Assembly: GCA_036925085.1 (NCBI GenBank)
Contig: JAUPFP010000066.1
Span: forward strand, 310,001 to 374,000
DNA: 64,000 nt
Direction: 5' to 3'
From: Brachycybe producta
Taxonomy: Eukaryota; Arthropoda; Diplopoda; Playtdesmida; Andrognathidae
Made by a program: the position numbers and the translations under genes. How positions within the stretch are numbered: the first letter of the stretch is position 1; every line of letters begins with the position of its first letter. Shown piece by piece: positions 21,735-32,800 of the stretch. The notes beneath the pieces were generated by a model, which ran no database searches, was not told the DNA's origin, and was given only the letters and a program-made list of their open reading frames with translations.

Positions 21735-22338
21735 CAGCAGCTGTTCAATTTTTTATGTAACAGAAAAGAAAAAAAGAAACATGTTTTCGATTTTAATTTT
21801 AATTTTTTTGATTAAATGGATGAGATAAGTTTCATTTTTTATTCATTTATTTCTTTGAACTTGTTGTAATGATTAGTTTTTTTTTACTTCTCTGTATTAC
21901 ACACTCAACCTGAAAAAGAAGAAGAAGAGAGAGAAAACTATACAATTGAAAGTTATGTTTTTATGAAGAGATTCAGTTACTGAAAATCGGAAATTAAAAT
22001 TGAACAAAAAAAAAAACTTTTGGGAAGGTTTTCTTCTTCTTCTTTTTTATTTTTTTTTTTGCTTCTGTTATCTTTTTTTTTTTTTTTTGCCTTTTCTCAA
22101 TTGTATTTTGTGTGCCTTCTTTGAAGTTCTTTTTTTCTTGCACATTTCGTTTTGTGTGTGTTCTTCTACTTCTCTTCTAGTTTTCTTATCTTGTGTGTAT
22201 TTTTCCGGTTCCTACGCGTGTTTTACGTGTGTTCTCTTCCTAACAGCAATGTGTGTGTCTGTTTTTTTACTATCTTTGTCTTGTGTGACGTGGCGTCTGT
22301 GTCGCTCTCGAATTTGAATTTGAAAAATTACTTTGTAA
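21641..22338. other. No gene seen
   Basis: Poly-A near 21710-21734 and long T-rich runs to 22300. The frames here are driven by the T runs (Phe-rich) and show no domain. Confidence 0.55.
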
Positions 22339-22628
22339 ACAAGGGTTTGCCCATTAGAATTAGCAGAGCGCATGCGCATTACCATCTTATCGTTTTATTT
22401 AGGAAAACTAACCTAACCTTAGCAGAGCGCATGCGCATTACCATCTTATCGTTTTATATAATAAAATTAACCTAACCTAACCAAACCTATAGTGAACGTC
22501 GCGTCGGAAGTTTCCATTGGTGATCAATAGATGGCGCTGATAATGCAAATCTGCAATTACTTTCCTATATAAAACGATAAGATGGTAATGCGCATGCGCT
22601 CTGCTAATTCTAATGGGCAAACGCTAGT
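22339..22628. mobile_element. Mutator-type MITE with GCGCATGCGC motifs
   Basis: Ends ACAAGGGTTTGCCC and, inverted, ACTAGCGTTTGCCC. The flanks CTTTGTAA (22331-22338) and CTCTGTAA (22629-22636) look like a decayed TSD. The left arm contains a tandem duplication of AGCAGAGCGCATGCGCATTA. Same family as 41085-41359, whose 9-bp TSD is perfect. Confidence 0.8.
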
Positions 22629-22673
22629 CTCTGTAAGCAACCAAGAAGGTTTATTGCAGACATGGGCGCTCGT

Positions 22674-22878
22674 ACAGGCAGTTAGAAATCGGGGAGAACT
22701 TCAGTTGCCTCCGCCCTTGTTATGACGACCGGCAACTTCTAATTGGTTTGTTGTGTGGTTCGACGTTGAAAAGGGTGGAGCATGTGACGTCAGACTACAT
22801 AACCAACCAATTAGAAGTTGCGTTCGTCATAACAAGGGCGGAGCCAACTGAAGTTCTTTCCGATTTCTAACTGCCTGT
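22674..22878. mobile_element. Mutator-type MITE (ACAGGCAGTTAGAAATCGG), copy 2
   Basis: 205-bp palindrome with ends ACAGGCAGTTAGAAATCGG and CCGATTTCTAACTGCCTGT, and CCGCCCTTGTTATGACG internally. The TSD is decayed. Same family as 6888-7095 and 42110-42315. Confidence 0.85.
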
Positions 22879-23002
22879 GGGCGACCATACATAGGGGGCA
22901 AGAGAGGGCACTTACCCTCCCTGAAAAAATCATATCTAATTTTTTTTTATCTACTACTTTTTTGAGTTTTTAACCAATTTCTTCGCACTAAAGCACTAAA
23001 GA

Positions 23003-23401
23003 CAGTGGCATAGCTAGAGTTTGTGCCGCCCTGGGTGGTCCTTGAGTTTGCTGCCCCTTCCTACCGAAAAACACAACACGATACACATCAGTGGCACAAC
23101 CAGGATTCTGGTCTGGGAGGGGCCAATCGATACTATCGATATCCAGTGATTGAAATGGTTTATATAATTTTATATTAATTATGAAATTATTAAATAAAAT
23201 CAGTACCCGGACTTAAAAACATAATGCTGGATTGCAGAATACATTCTGCGAGCGCAGCGAGCGACAAAAATTTCATAATTCCTTCTTGGGCCATCTTAAG
23301 AGTTTTATCAAGGTCCTTCTACTATCCCGACAGGAAAAAAGCTTTTCTTTTCGTTGGTGCCGCCCCCAAAAAAGCGCCCCCCCCCCCTAGCTACTCTACT
23401 G
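23003..23401. mobile_element. hAT-type MITE with perfect 8-bp TSD
   Basis: Ends CAGTGGCATAGCTAG and CTAGCTACTCTACTG. ACTAAAGA is duplicated exactly at 22995-23002 and 23402-23409. The CAGTGGC start and 8-bp TSD are hAT hallmarks. A second CAGTGGCACAACCAGG start at 23090 suggests a nested relative. No transposase. Confidence 0.9.
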
Positions 23402-23454
23402 ACTAAAGATCTAAAAAATCCACAAAGTTGGAATTCAGAAATTTAACTAGATGA

Positions 23455-23545
23455 AAAATACCAGGAATGGAACATTCGAATCTTCGAAATCCCGCGAATC
23501 TTGAAAAAATATTCGAGATTCGAATGTTTCGAGATGTTCTTTCTC
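23455..23545. mobile_element. Fragment of TCGAA-rich hAT-like repeat
   Basis: GGAATGGAACATTCGAATC and ATATTCGAGATTCGAATG match the left end of the 45158-45576 element. It ends about 110 bp before the first visible DDR exon. Confidence 0.6.
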
Positions 23546-23653
23546 GTACTTGTTAATTTTTTTTTTTTCGTTTTCATATCCAATTCATTTCAATAACAAA
23601 AAAGATATATTGATTTTTGTTCTTGTATTTTTCTTTTTTTCTTTCTCGTTTAG

Positions 23654-23801
23654 CTGTTTCAAGGAAACATCAATACGTACACTGAACTAAAGCAAGAAGT
23701 AAATCCACCGATTATTGCCAGCAAAATACGATTTCTTCCCTATAGTGTTCATCTTCGAACTGTCTGTATGAGAGTGGAAGTCTATGGATGTCAATGGAGA
23801 G
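23654..23801 (+). CDS. Ddr: DDR exon: end of discoidin domain
   Basis: Acceptor TTCTCGTTTAG, donor GAG|GTGAGA; enters in phase 0, leaves in phase 1. Translation [19 protein letters not shown] then [29 protein letters not shown]. This matches the last beta strands of the F5/8-type discoidin domain, where the two cysteines and the arginine-rich strand are conserved in DDR1 and DDR2. It is the most 5' exon I can support. Confidence 0.95.
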
Positions 23802-26800
23802 GTGAGACTGAGCTTCATTAATAAGTTATTAACTTAACATGTATTGTGTCTGAGAGCCCCATGTGAAGGTGTCTCAGAGCCAGCACTGACACTGCTCCCC
23901 CATCGACGTGTGTGTACGGGGAGGTGGAGGAGGAGGAGGAGGCAGTTTTGTGAACATAAAAAAGCTTATTTTGAAAGATGCAATTTTTTTTTTATCAACA
24001 TGAAAATTATCCCATGTGTAACAGGTCACACTAGTAGTGGCTACAGTGTACAAAATTTTAACTCTCGACGTTATTATGGGGAAGTTGGTTAAAATGGGAG
24101 AAATACAAGTCCACGCAAACGGGCAATGGTCATGTCAACTTAAAGTGACCCATTACCTCCGGAAATTTCTTGTCAAAATATTGTCAAGAATTATTCAACA
24201 AAACGATTTTAAAAATTTAAAATATGTGATTAATATAATTAAAAAAAAATTAAAAATCAGTTGATTTTTAATCTAAATGAACCTTTATCAGATAGATGCG
24301 CCACCAAACAACAGACATTGGCAACAAAATTCACCCAAAGTCTACTCCTCTACTTGAATTCTGATGTGTTGTCACCAGCTCACATTACTTTCATTTCAAA
24401 GTACTATGGATTTAATATTTGAATTATTCCACATCGAAGGTTGTATTGAGTTGAATACGAATAGAGAATACATGTCTTTGATTAAAGAATTCTGGAAATG
24501 TGAGGTGACAACCTTTGCCACAAAAATGGTAAGGGGGGTTAGAATTTGGTTTTTGGAAATTTAAAATGGAGTCGTTTGGTGACCCAGGAAAAGTCGCTTC
24601 ATTTTCAAATTTGTTTATGATTTTAATGACTTAATTTAAAAATTTAAAAATCGTTTTGACAATTGTTAGGTAAGTCTTGACAATATTTTGAAAAGATATT
24701 TCTGGAGGTAATGGTCTCTTTTAAAAAAATTGTTTTTTTTCCACTTTTGTAATTTCAAATAAGTTGTTTACATTTTAAAATTTGTTTTCTAGTAATTTAT
24801 ATATAAAGAGACATTTTTATTACAAAAAAAAAAAACAGCAAAAAAAAAAGTTCTAAGCAAAATATTTTGCATTAAAAAATGTATTCTTTTAACCATGTGT
24901 GAAGAAGAAGAAAAAGATGAAAACATATTTTGTATTAATTTGAAAGTGATTGAAGTTTTTGCTGTTTTTTTTTTTGCATGAAATTTTGTATTTTATTTTT
25001 ATGGTTAAGAAATATGAAGTTGAGAGGGTGGAGGTGGGGTGTAATGGGTTTTTTTAGACAGTGAGAGGAGTTGGGGAGGAGAGGGTCCTCCTTTGTTCGC
25101 CTTTTATCAAGGGACAGGAAATTAAGAGATGACTCGATAATCGTTAAGTAATTCAGACAGGAAATTGAAAAATTTGAAATTTGCATATGCTGAATAAGTC
25201 TGTCTTGTGTGAAAAGAAATATTTCTAGAACTATTGGAAAGATATCAATAGGGGTTTTATTTTTTATAAAAAGAAAAACTTGTTTTCCAACCAGACCCAC
25301 CCATTTTTTGGGTTTTTTTTTTTCTTTCTTCTCTTTAAATCTAAAGAAAGAAGAAAGAAAAAAGTAAAAACTTTATTTGAATTTTGAAAACTTGTGTTTT
25401 ATAAACACATTTGCTAAAAAAAATTTTTTTTAGAAAAGAAAAAGACACTAGAACGTGTTTTAGAAACTAGAAGGGTAGCTCAATTATGTCAGGGTATTTT
25501 TTTGTTTGACATCTTTCAAAGTAAACTTTTTCTAGGCGAAAATTATCATCAAACAAAAATTATTTTCTTGAGTAATTTTCAAACCAAAAGTAAAAAGAAA
25601 AAGCTTATTTTGAAAGATATCAACGTAAGAACACCCTTAAGTGATTGAGCTATCCTTCTAGTATTTAAAACACTTTAAGGTTTCTCTTCATTTTGCACCT
25701 GAAAGACAAGAAGTGTTAATCAAAGAGTTCGAGAGGCAAGTTTTTAAATTTAAAAAAAACCACGTTAGGAGAGGCTACATCGCATAAATTACTTCGAAAA
25801 AGTTCCACAAAGAGCGCAAGCATCGTTTTTCTATTGGGCCCATAAGCCCAATGTTAAAGAAGAAACTTTATTTTTTTAAATACACAGTCGCGGCGGCAAT
25901 ATGTTTATTTTTCATATTTAAAGTTGTTCAATATTAAGTTTTCAAAGTGCAATGTGCACCTTAAATATATGCTGATCGAGTGATAGATTGACAAAAAATT
26001 GATAAGTGCGGTTATATTTTTAAAAACTACTTCAAAATCGCGAATTTCTAACTCTTATGTTAAACTCCATTGAAGTATGAGTATAAGTTGTAAGAAAAAA
26101 ACATCCATTAAAATGCTCGTAAAAATACCTAAAAATAATTTTAAAAAACAGGAAGAAAATCAGCACGTGCGCAAATGTGTTGGCTTCACTGTGGTTTACT
26201 TGTCGTTTTTTTAAAATTATTCTTACGTATTTTTACGAACATGTACATGTATTCTTACGAGCACGTACTCAATGGAGTTTAACATAAGAGCTAGAAATTT
26301 GCGATTTTGAAATAGTTTTTTTTAAAATAGAACCGCATTTACCAATTTTTTGTCATTCTATCACTCGATCCGCATATATTCAAGGTGCACATTGCACTTT
26401 GAAAACTTAATATTGGACAACTTTAAATATGAAAAATAAACATATTGCCGCCATGACTGTGTATTTTAAAAATTAACGTTTCTTCTTTAACATCGTGTCT
26501 TATGGGCTTAGTAGAAAAACGATGCTAGCGCTCTTTGTGGAGCATAGCATAGCCTCTTAAGTGATTTACATGTAGTTACTCTTCTAAAGTTTGCCAGATA
26601 TTTTTTTTCTTCTTCTCCACTTTAGTAACAAAAAAAATGGTCGTATTTTGATTGTCATACTGCCAAAGTATTTTTTATTGATACATTTATTTTATTGTTT
26701 TTTTCTTCTTTCCTCTTAGATTCTATCATTTCATATTCGATGCCTCAGGGAGAACGTCGTGGCTCCGAAATAGATTTATTCGATATGGTTTACGACGGCA

Positions 26801-29800
26801 TCGAGGAAGAAACTTTTCTTTATGGTGGTCTAGGTCAATTGACTGACGGCCAAAAGGGGCACGATAATTTTCGCTTGGATTCCAGTGGATTTGGCAAAGG
26901 TGAGTTTAAGAAGAAGAAAAAAATCATATAAAACGGTAATGTATTGTGTGATTGCCCGCCTACGAGGGGGGGCGGGCGGGTGGGAGGTGGGCGTAATTGC
27001 TATGTGAGTTAAGGCCGTGGTCACACTACTTATATCAAAAGTAGTTACAACCTGAAAATGTTTACACTGTCCAATAATTTGACGTGTGACATCATTAGGG
27101 CTCGGATTTTTATGAAAATGTCAAGCAAAATGTGTCTCAATTTGTGGCCTAAAGTGCCAATTGTGAAGTAATCATCATTATTATTATTTGAGAAACTGCA
27201 ATTATGTTGTTCTTTTAATAATGGGCCAATCGAATCTTCGAATCTTTGAAAATATTTGAGATTCGAAAACTCGAATCTTCGCGCTTTTTTTCGCCTTTTG
27301 AATCTTTCGAATCCTAACCTAAAAAACTGTTAAAAACTTTTGTTAAAATTAGTTTTAACTCTATTGACATCCAATAGAAGCGTTCACTAACAAAAAATCA
27401 GCGATTGTTGCAACCCGGATCACCAATGGATCACCTCGTGGCCACCCTGAGTGCAGCATTGTTTTTTATTATTAATAATTTAATATTTAATATCAATTCA
27501 TTTATTTGTATTTTCTTAATGAATAATAGAGGATTCTTATATGAAGGATTCGAGAGATTCGAGATTCGCTTTCAAACACTTTATAAATTAAAAAAATAGA
27601 AAAAAAAATATTCGTACTTTTATCTTAGGTTACGAGTGGGTCGGTTGGAAGAACGACACTGGACACATGCGTCCGATCGAGATCACGTTCGAGTTTGATG
27701 AAGTTCGAAATTTCAGTGCCGCCTACTTTTATGCCAACAATCTGTTCACCAAAGACGTTCAGGTGTTCTCTGGCGCTCGTATTGCGTTCAGTGTCGGTGG
27801 TCGCTACTTCAACGGAGAACCACTCTACTTTTCTTACATGCCGGACACTGTCGTCGAAAATGCTCGCAATGTCACCGTTCACCTTCACGGACGTGTCGGT
27901 CGCTTTATCAAATTTCAACTTCACTTTGCGGCCAAGTGGATGCTCATAAGTGAAATTTCGTTTGATTCCAGTAAGTCCATTGGTCTTATTGATTACAGAT
28001 ATTGCCGACGTAATGTCCAGGGGTTAATTTTCTTATGAGGTTACATCGCAAAATTACTGCGATAAATCTCCACAAAGAGTGCTAGCATCGTTTTTCTATT
28101 GAGCCCATAGACCCGATGTTAATGAGAAAAAAAAACATTAGTTTTTAAAATACACAGTCGCGGGAATGTATTTATTTTTCATATTTAAAGTTGTCTAAAT
28201 TTGATAGTTAAAAGTGTAATGTGCTCTTTAAATATATGCTGATCGAGTGATAGAATGACAAAAAATTGGTAAGTGCGGTTCTTTTTTTAAAAACTATTTC
28301 AAAATCGCAGAATTTCTAACTTTTTTATTAAAATCAGCACGTGCGCCAATGGGCTTTGAAATTACTTTTAGGTATAAAACTTTTACGAGCATTTTTAATG
28401 GATGTTTTTTTTTTGCTTACGAGCGCGTTTACTCAATGGAGTTTAACATAAGAGTTAGAAATTCGCGATTTTGAAATACAATTTAAAAATATAACCACAC
28501 TTTCCACTTTATTGTCATTCTGTCATTCGATCCGCATATAATTAAGGTGCACATTTTCTTTTCCTTTTCAGCATAAAATGTGCAAAAAGCACCAACATTG
28601 AAACTAGTTTGTCAAAATAAATGTCTTATGTCACGTATTTGAATTATAGTTTAATTGAAATGTTATTTTTTTTTTGTTGTAGCTGCGGCTGTTGGTAATT
28701 TTAGCGAAGAAATGGATATTCCCACTTCTCCCGACGGTCGTTTCTTTCCTGTTGGAAACAAAGATGATCTTGGAGGTGATTTTTTGATTGTTTTCTTATA
28801 TGGAATTTTAAAATAAATGAAGCGAGATCGAAGAAGTTACTGTTTTTAAATGAAATTAAGAGGAAAAAATGTCTTAAAAGGTGCAGAAGTTTAAAAAAAA
28901 AATAAGTAACTAATTAATGGATAATTGGGGCTTGCATTTCCAAAACGTTGTAAATACCACATAAGGGTAAACGCCCAGCTTTTTGCAGGGAACGAAAGTG
29001 CTGTTCCGAGCGGTAAATATAAGCTGAAGTAGATTTGTTTGTGCAAGTCGTAACGTTGTAACAGCCAATAGCAATTCGAGTGGCAACATGGCCAGTCACT
29101 TAGTGACTAATAGTCACGTTGTAAATGCCAACGATGTCACTATAGTGATAAGTTGATAACTTTGTCAGCATACGTTGCATGTTGGCATTTACAACGTTTT
29201 CGAAACTGAAATGAAGTTTAAAATTTTTTTTTAGAAATATTCTAATGAGTAGGGCTCGGATTTTTATTCAAAATCAAGCAAGTGTTTCTCAGTCTATGGT
29301 TCAAGGGCCAATTGTAAATCGAATTAACATAATTGTAATCAAACATGAAATTGAATAAGAAAATGAATAATACGTTATACAGTAGAACGTCGGTTATCGG
29401 AACCGTCGATTATTGGAACCGTTGGCTATCGGAACCGTCGATTACCGAAACCAATTTTTTTACCAATTCTTATGGAAGGAAATAAAAAAAATCTTTACAA
29501 TTGTTTTTTTTTCTTACTTTTTTTCTACTTCTTTTAATGGGAATTCGATTATATGAACTTTCTATTATCAGAACTAGTCATGTCCGACATTAGTTCCGAT
29601 AATCGACGTTCTACTGTAATGGAATAAATTATTTAATGGCGTTTTTTTTTTCTCATTATCTTTTTTTTAAAAAAAAAGTTAGTACAGCTGTAAATGATGA
29701 GGCCATCTCGAATCAATACATCGGACTGATTATTGGCGTTTTGGCAGCGGTCATTCTGTTGCTGGTTCTCATCATTTTTGTCATCATCGTACGAAACAGA

Positions 29801-32800
29801 CGTCGCAAACAAAACAACAACCACACCGTTTTGAAACCGGTCGAGAAACGGGTCACCATCAATATGAAGGTACGCATTCCGTTTTAAAAAAAAGTTTCTC
29901 TTTAAGAAAAAAAAAATCTTATTATTTGTGTTGTGTTTTATTTTTAAAATTTAATATTTGACTTGTCCAATTTCTCACTGACCACAACACATTTTAAATA
30001 AATGTGTCTCCTTTCTTTCTTTCACATATTTCTTTTTCATATTTCTCTTTATCCTTGTTTTTCTTTCTTACTTTGTTATCGAGAATTAAGCAGGGCTATT
30101 ATATATATTTACATGTATATATAAAAACAAAAAGGTCTGGCAACTGGAAAATTGGAAATTTTCAAAAAGTTTTTCTTATTTCATCTCGTGCGGTGACGAG
30201 GGATGGAGGTGGAGGCTATCATTGCTTCTAGATAATGGGATATTGCTTGGTCATAGCTTGGTCAAGGGTTCAAATCGCCAGCACGTACTCTAACCACCAG
30301 ATGAATGTTGGCCATATGGCACTTCTGGGAAATGCCAGAAGGGCCGGTATTCAATTGGGCCTGTTGTTCTTTTTTCAAAAAATATTGCCGAGCGTTTCTT
30401 GCGTACGGGTTTTCGAATAGGTGCTGCGCTCTCAATACTAATAATTTCCCGTGCATATACTAATGTAAGGATGGCCAACTAGAAGATTTTATGATTTTCC
30501 TTACTAATATGTGGGCTGGGTTTATCTTCAAAATGCCAGGGCCAAATTATTTTCTCAGCATGCCTCTGACCACCATCCACATATTGCTAGAGTTAAATAA
30601 CTGCGTTGACTTGTAGGTCCTAATTTTTGCGCCCAAGGCAATAATAGCAATAGTGACCCTTTTAGTATTATCGTTCTTGTTAGATCTATTTTGCGCCTCC
30701 TGTTTCTCGTCTTGCCCTAGTTACGGGCACTGACTACGTCTGAAGCTTTTTAGGCGGGTGAGCCTTTAAAATTATTACAGTTCGAAGCGTAAAACGGGAA
30801 TCACTAACAGTGACTAGGAATTCATTAGCAGGCACCGTGCTGCACATAACCAACAGTGTTATCTAGTAACAAATAACATTTTTTGTATGAAAACAATCAT
30901 TGTTTTCTCGGCGCCGTAGATGAAAATATTATATTCCTCCTCTTCCTCCACCTCGATCGCTTGTTTTCACAGAAGATAAATATTTGCTGAGTTTTTGAAC
31001 AAATAATTACATATTGGCATACTCGACAAATACACCACTGATGAGAGAGGGTTGGCTTCAGAAGCGATGAAACTTCACAAGTCTGTTGTGTGGCCCCTCT
31101 GGGTTGCCACTGGCCACTGGTGTCTATTGATCCCGAGAGCCACATTACTGGCTTTAGTCAAAATATAAATATTTATTTATGGTCCAGTATTTTTTTGTAG
31201 AAGGTATGCCACAAGCCATAACTGATATGATGTTTCAAAATTAACTATTACTTGTTAGTAATGGTTGCTAGAACCTTTAAGTCGGTCACTATTATCAGTA
31301 GTGACTCCGACATATACATGTATATACTAGCCCTGACTATTGCAAATGTTCAAAAATATTGTTTCACGCGGAGGCGCTTGTGTTTGACGGACGCCGGCCT
31401 TATTCTGTTGTGCTTACGACCCTCCCCCCTCTTAGACTCACGTAAACATCGACATGAATTTGCGCCAGTCCAGGTTAAAGGTGGCACATTCCCACTACAT
31501 TCGGACAAAATTATATACTCGCGAAGACGGGTCACTTTTGTAAAAATTTTTACAAAAAAAAAACAAAAATAATAATATAGAAAAGAAAAATAGCATGTAC
31601 AGAATTTGGTCTTGGCTCCCATCTTCATATTAACCCCATATGTTTGTTTTTTTCCATTTCGGGAAAGTGTATTTCCCGACCCACTTCTTCCTTATATTTT
31701 TTTTTTGTGTTTTCTGTCTTGTCTTTTTTGCATGCAATGCCACCCAATGTGAATCAAGCACGGTCTCCTTTACGTATTTCTCTCGCAACTTGCTCGTGAT
31801 CCCAGCTTTTTTTTACGATGCTTTTTTTGTTACGAAATTAGCTTCTGGTTTGTTGCGAATTAACATTTGTCTTGTCTCGCTCAAAATTTACGAAGATGGG
31901 ATCTCAGTCCAAATTCTGTTTTATATTTAATTTTACTTAAATTTAAAATAAATTATTAGCATAATATTTCTTTTTTTTTTGGTGGGGGAGGGGAGAAAAA
32001 AATTTAAAATTTCTTTTTCTTATAAAAAAAATATTTATAATATAAATTTAAAAGTCCAATTATTAATTTTATTCGCATCCGCACTTTACACGAAAAAAAA
32101 AAAAAAGAAAGTGTTTGTTTTTGAAACCTCACTTGTCACTGGAAAGCGGCATGCGCTAACTTTAAGGAATGTTCTGCCTTGACCCCAACCACAAGGACCT
32201 TCGCATGAATGTGACGTGCCGTAACAACAACCATCGTCAAGCTAATGGCAACATCTATGGCCAGGTGGCGTTGGAGGAACCAGAAAAGACGTATTACCAC
32301 GAGCCTTACAAACCGTATCAGGAGCCTTACAAAAGTGTCGTCGGCTACACGAAACGGAAATTACCCGATGTGCCACTCAGTCCGGACTACACAGGTACGA
32401 GATACATTCTAATACGAATTACAGTCAAGGATTTCGTGCTAGTTGCAGATGGCTTTAAAATTTGATTGCTAAAATTACGAAAAGTCACATCTTGAACGCT
32501 TTGCTGAGTGCTTATGCTGACCACTGGTCAGTTAAAGCACTCAATATTTACGGTTCTGTAACACTTTATGCAGCTGTGCCACCAAGTGGTCACTTCTATT
32601 TTTAAGAGCAAGTAAGGGTTGGACTGCAAAATGAGGTGTGGTTGTCGCCAAAATCGACGCATTTAAATCTTTCAAGAAAAAAAAAATGCATTGCAGCCAC
32701 AGCTCAACCACTTGCGGCTTCATTTCGTAGTCGAGATTGACTACCAAAAGTGGTTTCAGAGCCTTGGCACACCACCAATTAGGCTCTAAAAGTGACCACT

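Noticed and set aside
1-23653. Search for upstream DDR exons (signal peptide, first discoidin strands)
   Set aside because: No stretch matched the expected discoidin blocks with acceptor and donor; they probably lie upstream of the window.
30230-30310. Possible tRNA or SINE head (GGGTTCAAATCGCC)
   Set aside because: There is a B-box-like word but no A box at the right distance and no cloverleaf.
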